Assembly (NCBI RefSeq): GCF_001653715.1 | Contig: NZ_LWHQ01000017.1 | Coordinates: 113,144-177,143, forward strand | Origin: Methylobacterium platani | Lineage (GTDB): Bacteria > Pseudomonadota > Alphaproteobacteria > Rhizobiales > Beijerinckiaceae | DNA: 64,000 nucleotides | Direction of reading: 5' to 3' | In this document: piece after piece, positions 8,101-18,100 of the stretch | Layout of the letters: each line of letters starts with the position of its first letter | Numbering within the stretch: the stretch's first letter is position 1 | Notes under the pieces: generated by a model | Databases searched by the model: none | What the model saw: the letters and a program-made list of their open reading frames with translations, nothing else | Told to the model about the DNA's origin: nothing | Position numbers and translations under genes: made by a program

Positions 8101-9021
8101 CATATCGATCTATCCCGGATCGACCTCAACCTGCTGGTCGCCCTCGACGCGCTCCTCGCCGAGCGCAGCGTGACCCGGGCGGCCTCCCGCATCGGCATCG
8201 GCCAATCGGCGATGAGCTCGGCGCTCGCGCGCCTGCGGCTCCTGTTCGGGGACGAGCTCCTGACCCGCGCCCCCGAGGGGATGCGGCCGACGCCGCGGGC
8301 GCTGGCGCTCGCCGAGCCGGTGCGGGCGCTGCTGCGGCAGGTCCAGGTGCTGGTGCGCCGCGACGAGGCCTTCGATCCGCGCACGGTGGTGCGGACCTTC
8401 ACGATCAGCCTGCCCGACAGCACCGAGGTGCTGCTGGGACCGCGCCTCCTGGCCTATCTGCGCCGCGAGGCGCCGGGGGTCAGCCTGCTCCTGCGCAGCA
8501 TCGACCGGGCCCACATCCTGCAGGAGATCGACGCCGACCGGGTCGACCTCGCCATCGACCTATCGTTCCACGGCCAGATGCACCACACGCAGCGCCTGCT
8601 CTACCGCGACAGCTACGTCTGCCTGTTCAACGCCGAGCTGGTCGGGCTCGCCCCGCCGATCTCGCTCGACGACTACCTCCGCTTCCCCCACGTGCTGACG
8701 AGCCTGCGCGAGACCGCCCACGGGGTCGTCGACGACGCGCTGGCCCGGCTCGGCCTCCGCCGCACCCTCGCGGTCACCTCGCCGCGCTTCCTGGCGGTGC
8801 CGTTCCTGGTGCGCAGCGCGCCGGTCCTCACCACCATGCATGCCCGCCTGGCGCACCTCTTCGCCGCGACCCTCGGGCTGACGGTGAGCCCCGCCCCCGT
8901 CGCCCTCGAGGACGTGGCGGTGGCGATGCTGTGGCACGCCTCCTACGACGACGACCCGGCCCATCGCTGGCTGCGCGACCTGCTGCGGCACCTGGCGGAC
9001 GAGGCGCCGGCCTTTTCCTGA
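8089..9021 (+). CDS. LysR-family transcriptional regulator (NodD/NahR-like group)
   Basis: The 310-residue protein has an N-terminal winged HTH (IDLNLLVALDALLAERSVTR, then AASRIGIGQSAMSSALARLR) and an effector-binding domain from about residue 100. The IDLNLL...LDALLAERSVT...AAxxxGxxQSAMSxALxRLR pattern is that of the NodD/NahR-like LysR subgroup, which often senses aromatic compounds. The ATG at 8089 begins MTIDHIDLSRIDLNLLVALD; an upstream start exists but overlaps the probable operator. The ligand is unknown. A GC hairpin follows the stop codon. Confidence 0.9.
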   Translation: MTIDHIDLSRIDLNLLVALDALLAERSVTRAASRIGIGQSAMSSALARLRLLFGDELLTRAPEGMRPTPRALALAEPVRALLRQVQVLVRRDEAFDPRTVVRTFTISLPDSTEVLLGPRLLAYLRREAPGVSLLLRSIDRAHILQEIDADRVDLAIDLSFHGQMHHTQRLLYRDSYVCLFNAELVGLAPPISLDDYLRFPHVLTSLRETAHGVVDDALARLGLRRTLAVTSPRFLAVPFLVRSAPVLTTMHARLAHLFAATLGLTVSPAPVALEDVAVAMLWHASYDDDPAHRWLRDLLRHLADEAPAFS

Positions 9022-9040
9022 GCGCCGGGCCTGCCGGCGC
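9022..9040. terminator. GC-rich hairpin after the LysR gene
   Basis: GCGCCGG and CCGGCGC pair perfectly around a 5-nt loop immediately after the stop codon. No T-run follows, so this is a hairpin with only probable terminator function. Confidence 0.45.
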
Positions 9041-9105
9041 CGCGACAAAGCCGCTATGCTCGTCCGCTCCATCACCTCACCGAACCGACCCTGGACCCTC
9101 ATCCC

Positions 9106-10269
9106 GTGCGCCTGACCCAGATCACCCACCACGACCTCGACGGCTACGGCGCCGCGACCCTCGTCGCGGCCTATGCCGAGCCGGCGCGCATCGTGCACGT
9201 GCCGCGCTACGGCGATGTCGGTCCCGTGGTCGACGACGAGCTGAAGCGCTTGGGGAAAACCAAGGCGGCCGAGATGGTGCTCGTCACCGATCTCGGCATC
9301 GAGGAGCCGACGATCGCGTTCCTGCGCCGGTTCGCCGCCATGAACCGCAAGCGCGACCCGGAGGCGCCGCACCGGCTGGTCGTCCTCGACCACCACACCT
9401 CCTCGATCGACCAGATGCGCCGCCAGGGGCTGGAGCCGAGGACGGACGCCGACAACCCGCGCCTGTCGCGGTTCGACCTCGGCGACCCGTCGGTCACCGT
9501 GCTGGTCGACGAGGGGTCGAGCGCGACCCGGATGGTCGAGACCCACCGCGCCCTGTTCGCCACCCGCGAGCCCGATCCCGCCCGGGTCGAGGATCTGGCG
9601 CTGTTCGCGGCCTGCGTCGACGCCCTCGACCTGTGGCGCAAGGAGGATCCCCGCTTCCCCGGCGGCTTCGCCCTCGACGAGATCTTCTGGGACAATGTCG
9701 GCACCCTGGTGCCGGTCGGGCATCCGGCGCACGACCCCTTCGTCGCCCGCCTGCTGCTGGACGCGACCGCGCGCCTGCGGTCGGGCGCCACCCCGGCCGA
9801 GCTGGAGCGCGCCGTCCCGGCGATCCGCGGCGCCATCGTCGACGACCTGATGCGCGAGGCGCCCGACGACGACCCGGCCCTGACGACGCGCCAGCGCATG
9901 GCCCGGGCGCTCGCCCGCTCCGACGCGCTGTTCCACGCGCTGCCGGACGGCACGCTCCTGTCCTTCGCCCTCGACGCCGGCACCTACCAGCGGGTCTCCG
10001 ACCTGGTGATGGCGAGCGGGCGCGCCAGGCGCCTCGTCAACGTGCAGCGCACCGGCACCCTGTCGTTCCGCTCGATCGACGGCACCGCCCTCGACGGCGC
10101 CCGCCTGTTCCGCGGCGGCGGCCACCAGGACGCCGCCGGCGGCAAGCTGCCGAGCGGCACCGCCTTCTCGCTCGCCGACGCCGTCGCCCAGGTCGAGCCG
10201 GTGCTGAACCCGCCGAAGGGCGCGGCGGTCGACAGCCCGTTCGCGGCCTTGAAGAACTGGAAGGGGTGA
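9106..10269 (+). CDS. DHH/DHHA1-family phosphoesterase
   Basis: The 387-residue cytosolic phosphoesterase starts with GTG. Its DHH domain has the metal-binding motifs THHDLDGYGAAT, VTDLGI, VVLDHHTSS and ACVDALDLW in order. The C-terminal DHHA1 domain ends with GGGHQDAAGG. Family members include RecJ exonucleases, nanoRNases and cyclic-dinucleotide phosphodiesterases. This length and the short linker fit a nanoRNase or phosphoesterase of undefined substrate better than RecJ, which is longer. It stands alone between LysR and SnoaL-like genes. An orphan substrate-unknown role is the honest call. Confidence 0.85.
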   Translation: MRLTQITHHDLDGYGAATLVAAYAEPARIVHVPRYGDVGPVVDDELKRLGKTKAAEMVLVTDLGIEEPTIAFLRRFAAMNRKRDPEAPHRLVVLDHHTSSIDQMRRQGLEPRTDADNPRLSRFDLGDPSVTVLVDEGSSATRMVETHRALFATREPDPARVEDLALFAACVDALDLWRKEDPRFPGGFALDEIFWDNVGTLVPVGHPAHDPFVARLLLDATARLRSGATPAELERAVPAIRGAIVDDLMREAPDDDPALTTRQRMARALARSDALFHALPDGTLLSFALDAGTYQRVSDLVMASGRARRLVNVQRTGTLSFRSIDGTALDGARLFRGGGHQDAAGGKLPSGTAFSLADAVAQVEPVLNPPKGAAVDSPFAALKNWKG

Positions 10270-10342
10270 GGGGCGGGGAGGGGCTCCGGTTCGGCTGCCG
10301 GACCGGAACCCTCCCGCCCGACCTCCGCTGCGCCGGGGCCGG

Positions 10343-10756
10343 CTACGACCGCGGCGGGTCCAGCATCACCCAGAGCCGCGCGATCCGCCCGTCGACGATC
10401 TCGGCGGCATCCGTCCCGGTCACCGTGACCGGGCCGCCCTCCGGACCGGCCGTCCAGCGCAGGAGGCCGAGGCCGTGATGGCCGACCGCACGGTCCTGCG
10501 GGACGAACCGGAAGGTCGGCCCGAACTGATCGAGAAGCCGGCCCGCGACGTCCGCGACGGCCTGCCGCCCCCTGACGATGCCGGTCGGCTCGAACATCAC
10601 CGGTTCGGCAGCGAAGAGTTCATCGAGGGCAGCCGCCCGCGCACCGGCATCGCGCTCGTTGAAGACGCGGGCGAGATTCGCGCGCAGCAGGCGGTCGTAA
10701 TCGGGCTCGCCGTCCGCCGGGGCCGTCGTGGTGTCCGGCGTCGTGGCGTCCTGCAT
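10343..10756 (-). CDS. SnoaL-like (NTF2-fold) protein
   Basis: The 137-residue protein fits the SnoaL/NTF2 cone fold: an N-terminal helix (RLLRANLARVFNERDAGARA), a middle strand region (MFEPTGIVRGRQAVADVAGR) and C-terminal strands (VTVTGTDAAEIVDGRIARLW). Such proteins bind small hydrophobic ligands or act as isomerases, but no catalytic pair is clear here. The adjacent alpha/beta hydrolase gene starts upstream on the same strand and ends 26 nt away, so the two form a likely operon. Confidence 0.75.
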   Translation of the reverse strand: MQDATTPDTTTAPADGEPDYDRLLRANLARVFNERDAGARAAALDELFAAEPVMFEPTGIVRGRQAVADVAGRLLDQFGPTFRFVPQDRAVGHHGLGLLRWTAGPEGGPVTVTGTDAAEIVDGRIARLWVMLDPPRS

Positions 10757-10782
10757 GGGGCCGCTCCTTCCGCGCGCGGAGA

Positions 10783-11619
10783 TCACGCCGTCACGAAGGC
10801 GAGGATGTCGGCGTTCAGCACGTCGGCGTTCACCGTCAGCATGCCGTGGCTGAAGCCCGGATAGGTCTTGAGCGTGCCGCGGCGCAGGAGCTGCGCCGAC
10901 ATCCGGCCGCTGGCGTCGATCGGGACGATCTGGTCGTCCTCGCCGTGCAGCACCAGGGCCGGCACCGAGATGCTCCGCAGGTCCTCGGTCTGGTCGGTCT
11001 CCGAGAAGGCCCTGATGCCGTCGTGATGCGCCTTGGCGCCGCCCATCATGCCTTGGCGCCACCAGTTGCGGATCACGCCCTCGACAGGCTGCACACCCGG
11101 CCGGTTGAAGCCGTAGAACGGCCCGCTCGGGACATCGAGGAAGAACTGCGCCCGGTTGGCGGCGAGCGCCGCACGGAAGCCGTCGAAGACCGCGAGCGGC
11201 AGGCCGCCGGGATTGGCGTCGGTCTTGAGCATCAGGGGCGGGACGGCGCTGACCAGCACCGCCTTGGCGACCCGCCCCTGCGGCTCGCCGTGGCGCGCGA
11301 CGTAGCGGGCGACCTCGCCGCCGCCGGTCGAATGCCCGACATGGATCACGTTCGTCAGGCCGAGCCGGTGCACGACGGCCGCGGCATCGGCGGCGTAGTG
11401 GTCCATGTCGTGGCCGTCCGAGACCTGCGACGAGCGGCCGTGGCCGCGTCGGTCGTGGGCCACGACCCGGTAGCCGGCCGCCGCGAAGAACAGCATCTGG
11501 GCGTCCCAGTCGTCGGACGAGAGCGGCCAGCCGTGATGGAACATGATCGCCGGGGCGTCCCGCGGGCCCCAGTCCTTGTAGAAGATCTGCACGCCGTCGC
11601 CGGTGGTGACGAAGCTCAT
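10783..11619 (-). CDS. Alpha/beta hydrolase (non-haem chloroperoxidase/arylesterase type)
   Basis: The 278-residue enzyme has the oxyanion region HHGWPLSSDDWDAQ, the nucleophile elbow GHSTGGGE (Ser97), an acid in LHGEDDQIVP and a histidine in GFSHGML. This arrangement matches cofactor-free haloperoxidases and arylesterases, which hydrolyse esters and show perhydrolase activity. There is no signal peptide, so it is cytosolic. The ATG start has GGAG upstream and excludes 16 weak residues. The downstream SnoaL-like gene is probably co-transcribed. Confidence 0.87.
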   Translation of the reverse strand: MSFVTTGDGVQIFYKDWGPRDAPAIMFHHGWPLSSDDWDAQMLFFAAAGYRVVAHDRRGHGRSSQVSDGHDMDHYAADAAAVVHRLGLTNVIHVGHSTGGGEVARYVARHGEPQGRVAKAVLVSAVPPLMLKTDANPGGLPLAVFDGFRAALAANRAQFFLDVPSGPFYGFNRPGVQPVEGVIRNWWRQGMMGGAKAHHDGIRAFSETDQTEDLRSISVPALVLHGEDDQIVPIDASGRMSAQLLRRGTLKTYPGFSHGMLTVNADVLNADILAFVTA

Positions 11620-11724
11620 CGGGGGGCTCTCCTGCCGCAGGGCGCCGGCCACGGGGCCGGCGGGCAAGATCTAACACACCGGAGTCGCCGGTGAGGAGCG
11701 CGGGGCGTGCCTGGGCTGGGCGCG

Positions 11725-11997
11725 TCAGTCCTTCTCGTCCGTCGCGTCCTCGTCCGTCGCGTCGTCCGCCGGGCCGTCCGCGCGATCCTCCGGTGATGCG
11801 TCCTGCGCACGGCCGTCCTCGCCCTCGGGCGTGCGCCGGAGCGGGGCCTGCGAGAAGGCGGGCTTCGCCGGCCGGTTCTTGCGGGCGTTCGCCGGGGCCG
11901 CGGTGTGGGTCGGCATCTCGGCGAGGCGGGCGATGCGCGCCTTGAATTCCTCGGTCGAGGGGCTCCGGGCTGAGCCGGTGATGAACATCTTGGCCAT
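11725..11997 (-). CDS. Small hypothetical protein with acidic tail
   Basis: I do not recognise this 90-residue protein. The first half is basic (MAKMFITGSARSPSTEEFKA, then RIARLAEMP) and the last 30 residues are strongly acidic (ASPEDRADGPADDATDEDAT). There is no signal peptide or cysteine. A GGAGGA box sits about 8 nt before the ATG at 11997, which decides the start. The gene lies upstream of, and on the same strand as, the alpha/beta hydrolase, with about 105 bp between. Confidence 0.6.
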   Translation of the reverse strand: MAKMFITGSARSPSTEEFKARIARLAEMPTHTAAPANARKNRPAKPAFSQAPLRRTPEGEDGRAQDASPEDRADGPADDATDEDATDEKD

Positions 11998-12307
11998 GGC
12001 TGGTCCTCCGACGGTGCGGATCACGGATCGGTCCGAGCGCGCGATATCCGCCGCCGGATCGACCTGGCGATGATGCGGGGAGGATGTGTCAGAGCCGGCG
12101 CCCGTTACGGTGGGCTACAAGATCCAAAAAAGCCAGCCACAGATCGACCGTTATACGATCGACGATTTTCGTGCCGCTGGCAAGGCGGCTTCTTCTTCGC
12201 TTTTGATAGGGTGCGCGGGGGTGTCGTCGACGCCCGGATGCGCGGCCGTGCGCTCCCTCCCGCACCGGGAGACCGGCGCGGCGGGAGCGCGGCGGATCGG
12301 CGGCGCG
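11998..12307. other. Intergenic region, no gene seen
   Basis: About 310 bp including a less GC-rich patch (12120-12215) with GATCGAC/CGATCGACG motifs and short A and T runs. It probably carries the promoter for the gene starting at 11997. No convincing coding signal. Confidence 0.4.
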
Positions 12308-12511
12308 TCAGCGGCGGCGCGGATCGGCGGGGCGGAAGGCGCGCTCCACGGCCTGGGTCGCGCTGGCATAGGCCCGCTCCTCGCTGTCGTGCGGCCGGTC
12401 GGACCGCTCCAGCAGCTTGCCGTGCTTGCGGATCGCCCAGCCGAATTTTCCTTTCGGGCTGTTCAGCGGGGCCACCTCGATGGAGAAGGGATAGAATTCG
12501 TTGTCGCTCAT
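12308..12511 (-). CDS. Small hypothetical protein (67 aa)
   Basis: The protein starts MSDNEFYPFSIEVAPLNSPK and continues GKFGWAIRKHGKLLERSD with a C-terminal helix AYASATQAVERAF. The charged, aromatic-rich sequence and the normal codon pattern look like a real gene, possibly a DUF-type protein common in Methylobacterium. No function can be assigned. It is convergent with nothing nearby and is divergent from the methyltransferase-like gene. Confidence 0.6.
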   Translation of the reverse strand: MSDNEFYPFSIEVAPLNSPKGKFGWAIRKHGKLLERSDRPHDSEERAYASATQAVERAFRPADPRRR

Positions 12512-12760
12512 CCGCGGATTTATGGCACGGAACACCGGGCGAGGACAGACCTCCCGGCCCCGCCAAGCCCGGCCCCGCCATACCCGGGTCGGCGGCTCGA
12601 CGGGGCGGGCCGGCCCGTGCGATAGCCGGGGCGTAGCCGGCCTCCCGCGGAATGTCAGGGCCGTCGCTCCGGTCCTGCCGCGCCCCGATGACCGCTCCCG
12701 GTGCCGGCGGCGCGCCCGGGGACCGTGCCGGAACAAGACCTCGCCGACGGAGTCCGATCC

Positions 12761-13453
12761 TTGATCCCCTGGGTTCACCTCGATACCAGCGCCATCCCCG
12801 GCGAGACCGCCTCCCTGCGCCTGATGCGGCGCGGCGACGAGTTCGCGATCGTGGTCGACTCGATCGAGCTGATGAACAGCCGCCGCAGCGGCTCGGAGCG
12901 GGCCCTCGCCTCCCTGGCCTGCGCGCGGCTGCGCGACCGGCCGGCGCCGCGGGTGCTGATCGGCGGGCTCGGCATGGGCTTCACCCTGCGGGCCGCCCTC
13001 GCCGAGTTCGGGCCGCGGGCCGAGATCGTCGTCGCCGAGCTGATCCCCGCCGTCGTCGCCTGGGCCCGGGGCCCGCTCGCGCACCTGTTCGCCGGCAGCC
13101 TCGACGATCCGCGCGTGGCCCTGCACGAGACCGACGTCCACCACCTCATCGCGAAGGCCCCGGGCGCCTACGACGCCATCCTGCTCGACGTCGACAACGG
13201 CCCCGAGGGCCTGGTGCAGCAGACCAACGACCGCCTCTACGACGTCGCGGGCCTCGGCCGCGCCCACCGGGCGCTGCGGCCGGGCGGGCTGCTCGGCGTG
13301 TGGTCGGAGAGCCCCGACCGCAAGTTCAAGTCCCGCCTGCAGCGCGGCGGCTTCGCGGTCGAGGAGAACAAGGTGCGCTCGGCCGGCAGCGGCGGGCGGC
13401 ACGTGGTGTGGATCGGCGAGAAGACGGCCGCGGCGCCCGGGCCCCGCGCCTAG
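12761..13453 (+). CDS. Spermidine synthase-like SAM-fold protein
   Basis: The 230-residue protein has a Rossmann-type nucleotide-binding core: RVLIGGLGMGFTLRAALAEF (SAM/dcSAM loop), EIVVAELIPAVVAWAR (acidic residue after strand 2) and YDAILLDVDNGPEGL. Together they fit the polyamine-synthase branch of methyltransferase folds. Downstream, HRALRPGGLLGVWSESPD is also typical. I chose the TTG at 12761, giving an IPWVHLDTSAIPG opening, because GGAG lies 8 nt before it; a GTG at 12701 is the alternative. The substrate is unknown, and a spermidine synthase activity is not established for this short group. Confidence 0.78.
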   Translation: MIPWVHLDTSAIPGETASLRLMRRGDEFAIVVDSIELMNSRRSGSERALASLACARLRDRPAPRVLIGGLGMGFTLRAALAEFGPRAEIVVAELIPAVVAWARGPLAHLFAGSLDDPRVALHETDVHHLIAKAPGAYDAILLDVDNGPEGLVQQTNDRLYDVAGLGRAHRALRPGGLLGVWSESPDRKFKSRLQRGGFAVEENKVRSAGSGGRHVVWIGEKTAAAPGPRA

Positions 13454-13617
13454 GGCAGCGTCCGATCGCGGCGCAGCCGGACGCGGCTCCCGGACGCGGC
13501 TTCTCGGGGGCGGCGGCGCGAGCGCGGATCCAACGACGGATTGATTTGCACCGGCGTGGCCGGCATGCGAGCAATCGTGCAGGTGAGGCGGCGCGCCGCA
13601 CCAGCTTCGAGCCCGAC

Positions 13618-14664
13618 ATGACCGTGCGCGGCCCCAACCTGTCCCTGGAAGGCTCGAGCTTCGGCCCGCGGACGATCCCGGCCTGGCGCGAGGCCGTCGC
13701 GCCGTTCTGGGACGTCGAGATCCGCAAGGAGGACACCCCCGATTTCCGCGGCCGCTCGGAGGTCTACCACCTCGGCAACGCGATCATCGGCCTCACCGCG
13801 GCCTCCGGCTTGCGCAACGAGCGCTCGCGCGGCCTGATCGCCCGCATGGGCGTCGACCACGTCGCCGCGCAGATCCGGACCGAGGGCCGTGCGACGATCG
13901 CGATTACCGGCCGCGAGGCGCCGGTGGCCCCCGGCGACGTCTCGCTGCTCGACCTCGCGCAGCCCCTGTCGATGCGATCGACCGGCTACCGCGCCGTGAC
14001 GGTCATCATCCCGCGTGCCCTGTTCCCCGACCGGGGCGCCCGCCTCGGCGAGGCCCACGGGACGGTCCTGTGCGCGGCGACCCCGTTCGGCACCCTGGTC
14101 GGCGACCACCTGCGGTCGCTCGCCGCGAACGTCCCGCATTTCAGCCCCGCGGAGGCGCGGGCCGCCGCGCAGGCGACCGCGATCCTCCTGGCCGCGGCGG
14201 CCCGCATGACGACCGGGAGCGACGCGGTCGAGCGGCCGCTGCAGCGCGCGCCGGTCTTCCTGGCGATCCGCAGCTACATCGACGCGGAGATCGGATCGGC
14301 GGATCTCGGCGTCGAGCATCTCTGCCGCCGCTTCGGCGTCTCGCGCAGCGGGCTGTACCGCCTGTTCGCGCCCCTGGGCGGCGTGCTCGAATACGTCCGC
14401 CGCCGCCGCCTCGCCCGGGCCTACCGGGACCTGGCGGAGGGCGACGGGCGGGCGGCGCGGGTCTCCGAGATCGCCTTCCGCTACGGCTACGGCAGCCCGG
14501 CGAGCTTCACGACGGCGTTTCGCGCCGAGTTCGGCCTGAGCCCGGTCGACGTGAAGGCCGGGGCCCGGGTCGAGGGCGTCGCCGCCTCCCGGCCCGCCCC
14601 GGCCGACCCCGCGACCGGCGACTGGGACGGGTTCTACGAGTGGGTCCTGACGCTCGACGCTTGA
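13618..14664 (+). CDS. AraC-family transcriptional regulator
   Basis: The 348-residue regulator has an N-terminal cupin-like ligand-binding half (residues about 20-190, with TEGRATIAITGREAPVAPGD). Its C-terminal double HTH comprises LGVEHLCRRFGVSRSGLYRL, the recognition region VLEYVRRRRLARAYRDL and the signature EIAFRYGYGSPASFTTAFRA. The N-terminal half resembles the AraC_binding_2 (FeaR/NphR-like) group. The ATG at 13618 lies 164 bp after the spermidine-synthase-like gene. The target is not evident from the neighbours. Confidence 0.87.
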   Translation: MTVRGPNLSLEGSSFGPRTIPAWREAVAPFWDVEIRKEDTPDFRGRSEVYHLGNAIIGLTAASGLRNERSRGLIARMGVDHVAAQIRTEGRATIAITGREAPVAPGDVSLLDLAQPLSMRSTGYRAVTVIIPRALFPDRGARLGEAHGTVLCAATPFGTLVGDHLRSLAANVPHFSPAEARAAAQATAILLAAAARMTTGSDAVERPLQRAPVFLAIRSYIDAEIGSADLGVEHLCRRFGVSRSGLYRLFAPLGGVLEYVRRRRLARAYRDLAEGDGRAARVSEIAFRYGYGSPASFTTAFRAEFGLSPVDVKAGARVEGVAASRPAPADPATGDWDGFYEWVLTLDA

Positions 14665-15155
14665 GACCCTGGCCTGGGAGCGCGGCCCGGGTGCTTGCCC
14701 CAGACAACTTGGGACGTGCGCTGAAGCGATTGGGACGCACGAGCCTCGCCGCGCCCCCGCCCATGCACGAGATGTCACCATCCTGTCGGATGGGAGACTC
14801 TCACGGTGCGGCGAGCGGGCGGGCGTGACGGCGGAGGGCGGCGCGCCCTCGCCTGGGTCGGGATCGGGAGCGGGCCGCTCGTCCGGCGCTGGATCGGCGT
14901 ACGGCGGCGCCGTGCCGCCCGGACGCGCCCGGACGAGCGCGCCGGTGCCGAGATCGTCACCCTGACCTGGGCGCAGACCTTCGGGCGGGACGCGGAGCGC
15001 GCCCGGGCCGATCGCGCCCGGGGTGCGGGAGCCGACGGGCCGGGGTGGCGGATCGTCGATCCCGGCGAGGGGCGGCCGGGATCGTGAGGACGCCGCGATC
15101 GTGAGGACGCCGGGATCGTGAGGACTTGGCGCCGGGAGCCGACCGGACCCCACCC
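14665..15155. other. Intergenic region with short repeats
   Basis: This 491-bp spacer has a small dyad CCATCC-N4-GGATGG at 14778-14793 and a 17-bp tandem repeat at 15081-15126. An open frame at 14806-15087 (93 codons, GTG start) is Arg-rich and looks like a GC artefact. No supported gene. Confidence 0.5.
15081..15126. repeat. 17-bp tandem repeat, about 2.7 copies
   Basis: ATCGTGAGGACGCCG recurs at 15081 and 15098, and a partial copy begins at 15115. It lies downstream of the macroglobulin stop codon between convergent genes. Confidence 0.75.
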
Positions 15156-18100
15156 CTACCGCGCCGTCCCGACCTCCAGCGTCCCGAAGGCGGTCCGCCC
15201 GTAGCGCTCGGGCCGGTACATGTCCTCGATCGTCGCCGCCGGGTGGACGTAGCGGCCGGGCGTGACCGCCCGCACCGTGTAGGCGACGGTGAAGAAGGCG
15301 GATTGGTGCGGGTCGCGGTCGTAGGCCGCCACGAAGCGGTCGTCGCGGAACTCGGTATGGACCGGCTTCACGTCCGACCGGGTCCAGGCGAGGCCGGACG
15401 CCGCGTCGGCGTCGAGGAGCTTCGGGTTGTCGATCTCGAGCCCGGCGGGCAGGCGGTCGACGAGGAGCAGGCGCCCGGCGCCGGCCTTGGCCTCGGTCAC
15501 CGTCAGCACCACCACCAGGCGGTCGTTCTGGCGTAACGCCGCGAGGTCGGCCGGGCTGCCGTCGAGGCGGTGGTAGCTGCGCTCGATCGCGTAGCCCTTC
15601 GCCTCGGCCGGCTCCGGCACCGCCGGGTTGCCGGCGATGCCGAGGGCGAGCGGCACCGGCGCGGTGCCGCGATTGGCCACCGTCACCGGCCGCGCCTCCA
15701 GGGCGGCGCCGGGGACCGTGCGGGCGAGCGCGCCCGCGACCGGCGCGCCGTCGACCGTGAGCGCCGGCCCTTCCTTGCTCGTTTCCGTGGCGAGCTCCGC
15801 CGCCGCCAGCACCAGCCAGGCCTGTTCCTGGGTGCTGGTCGGGCGGGTGCCGCGCTCCTCCGCCACCACCGCGCCCAGGGGGCCGAGCGCGTCGCGGGCG
15901 ATCCCGGTCTCGGCGGCAAGCGCGATCAGCCCGGCGCCGTCGCGCAGGCGCGAGCCGTAATCGGCCCGGTAGCCGCCGCCGTCGCGCTCGGCGCGCAACG
16001 CGGCGAGCGCGGCCTCGAAGGCGGTGCGGGCCCGGCCCCGGTCGCCGAGCAGCGCCAGCGCCGCGGCGATCTGGCCGCGGGCGAGCGGCGTGGCGAAGGC
16101 GGCGAGCCGCGTGTCGGCGAGGTAGCGCAGGTCCCCCATCACCGGCCGGCCGTTGCGGGCGAGCACGTAGGCCGCGTAGGCGAGGTCGAGCCCGCCCTCG
16201 GTGACCTCGGCGGCGTTGGCGACCGTGTTGCGCAGCCGGTCGAGGGCCAGCGCCAGGGCCGTCGGCGGCACGGCAAAGCCGCGCTCGCGCGCCCGGGTCA
16301 GGAAGTCGGTGGCGTAGGCCGTGAGCCACAGGTCCTCGGCGTTGCCCGCCGACCACAGCCCGAAGGCGCCGCTCGAATCCTGGCGCGACAGCACCCGGTC
16401 GATGGCGCCGCGCACCCGCTCGTCGGCACTGCCGTCGAGGCCGAGCTGCGACAGGGCGGCGAGGCGGTTGACCGAGAGCAGCGGCAGCGCCCGGCTCACC
16501 ACCTGCTCGGTGCAGCCGTAGGGGTAGCGGTCGAGCGCCCGGAGCAGGGCCGGCACGTCGATGCCGGCGAACGGCGAGGCCGCCAGGGTGACGGCGCCGG
16601 TGCCGGGGATCACCTCGGCGAGGAGGTCGCCCGACAGGGTGAGGCTGGCGCCGGGGGCGAGGGTGCGCACCTCGCGGCGCAGGAGCGTCCCGGTGCCGGG
16701 CTGGATGCGCAGGGAGAAGCTCTGGCCGGCGGGCTCGGCCAAGCCAGGTCCGGCCAAGCCAGGTCCGGCCAAGCCAGGTCCGGCCAAGCCAGGTCCGGTC
16801 AGCCGCAGGTCGATCCGGGCGAGGCCGGGCCCGGCGGCGGTGAGCGGGATCTCGAGGCTGGCGCGCCCGCCGGGTGCGAGGTGCAGCGTGCGGGCGAGCG
16901 CCCCCGCCGGCACCACCACCGGTCCCGAGAGGTCGACATCGACCGCGTAGTCGCCGGCCGGCCCCTCGACGTTGTCGAGGGCGACGTGCAGGCGCGAGCG
17001 GTCGCCGACGGCGAGGAAGCGCGGCAGGGTGCCGCTCGCCACCACGGGGTCGCGGATCGTGACGTCGGCGGAGGCGGCGCCGACCCGCGCCGCGCTCCAG
17101 GCCGTCACCATCACCCGGGCGGTGCCGTTGAAGGCCGGCAGGGGGAAGCTCACCTCGGCCCGGCCGTCCGGCCCGACCGTGACCACGCCCGAGTATCGTG
17201 CCAGCGGCTCCTGCGCCGGGGGCGAGCCCTCCAGCTCCGCCCCGCCGGCATCGCCCCCGGAGCGGATCGCGCCGACCGTGCCCTGCATCCCGTCGATCAG
17301 GTAGCCGTAGAGGTCGCGGATCTCGGTCGAGAGCGCCTTCTGGCCGAAGAAGAACCCGAACGGATCGGGCGCGGCGTAGCGGGTGAGGCTGAGGATGCCG
17401 GCATCGACCGCCGCCACCGTCACCCTGGCCGCCTCGCCGGGTTTCAGCCCGGTCAGGCGGATCGGCAGGCGCAGCTCGCCCCGGGGCCGGACCTTGGCCG
17501 GCGCCTCGAGCGTCACGCCCAGCGCGCGGGCCTCCCGGTCGATCCCGAACCAGGCGAGGCCCATCGCCCGGCCGGGCAGCCGCCGGGCCGCCTGGTCGAG
17601 GGGCCGGTAGGCGGTGGCGACGAGGTAGGCGCCCGCGCCCCAGTCCGGCTTCACCGGGATCTCGACGGTGGCGCCGTTCGCCGGCAGGTCGAGGGTGCGG
17701 ATCTCGTGCACCCGGTCGCTCACCACCGCGACGGTGGCGGTGCCGGCGAAACGCGGGCGCAGGCGGGCCCGCATGGTCTCGCCGCCCGCATAGGCGTCGC
17801 GGTCGAGGGTGAGATCGAGGAGGTCGGGCGCGTCGGCGCTCTCTCCCCCGCTCCAGCCGACGTCGAAGGACAGGCTCGCCGCCGCGAAGCCGGGGCCGCG
17901 CACCTCCAGGCGGTAACGGCCGAGGTCGACCGGCACCGCCAGCCGGGCCGGCGCACCGGGCTCGAGGACGAGGCGGCCGTCCGCGACCTTGACGGTGGTC
18001 TTGACCGGCTCGAAGGCCCAGCGCCCGTCGGCCCGGTACCACTGGGTGCGCCGCTCGACTCGCAGCAGGGTCCAGGTCGCCTCGCCGGGAAGCCGCGTGC

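Noticed and set aside
14806..15087. Possible 93-residue gene
   Set aside because: Arg/Gly-rich, no domain, weak start context and adjacent to a tandem repeat; no support beyond openness of the frame.
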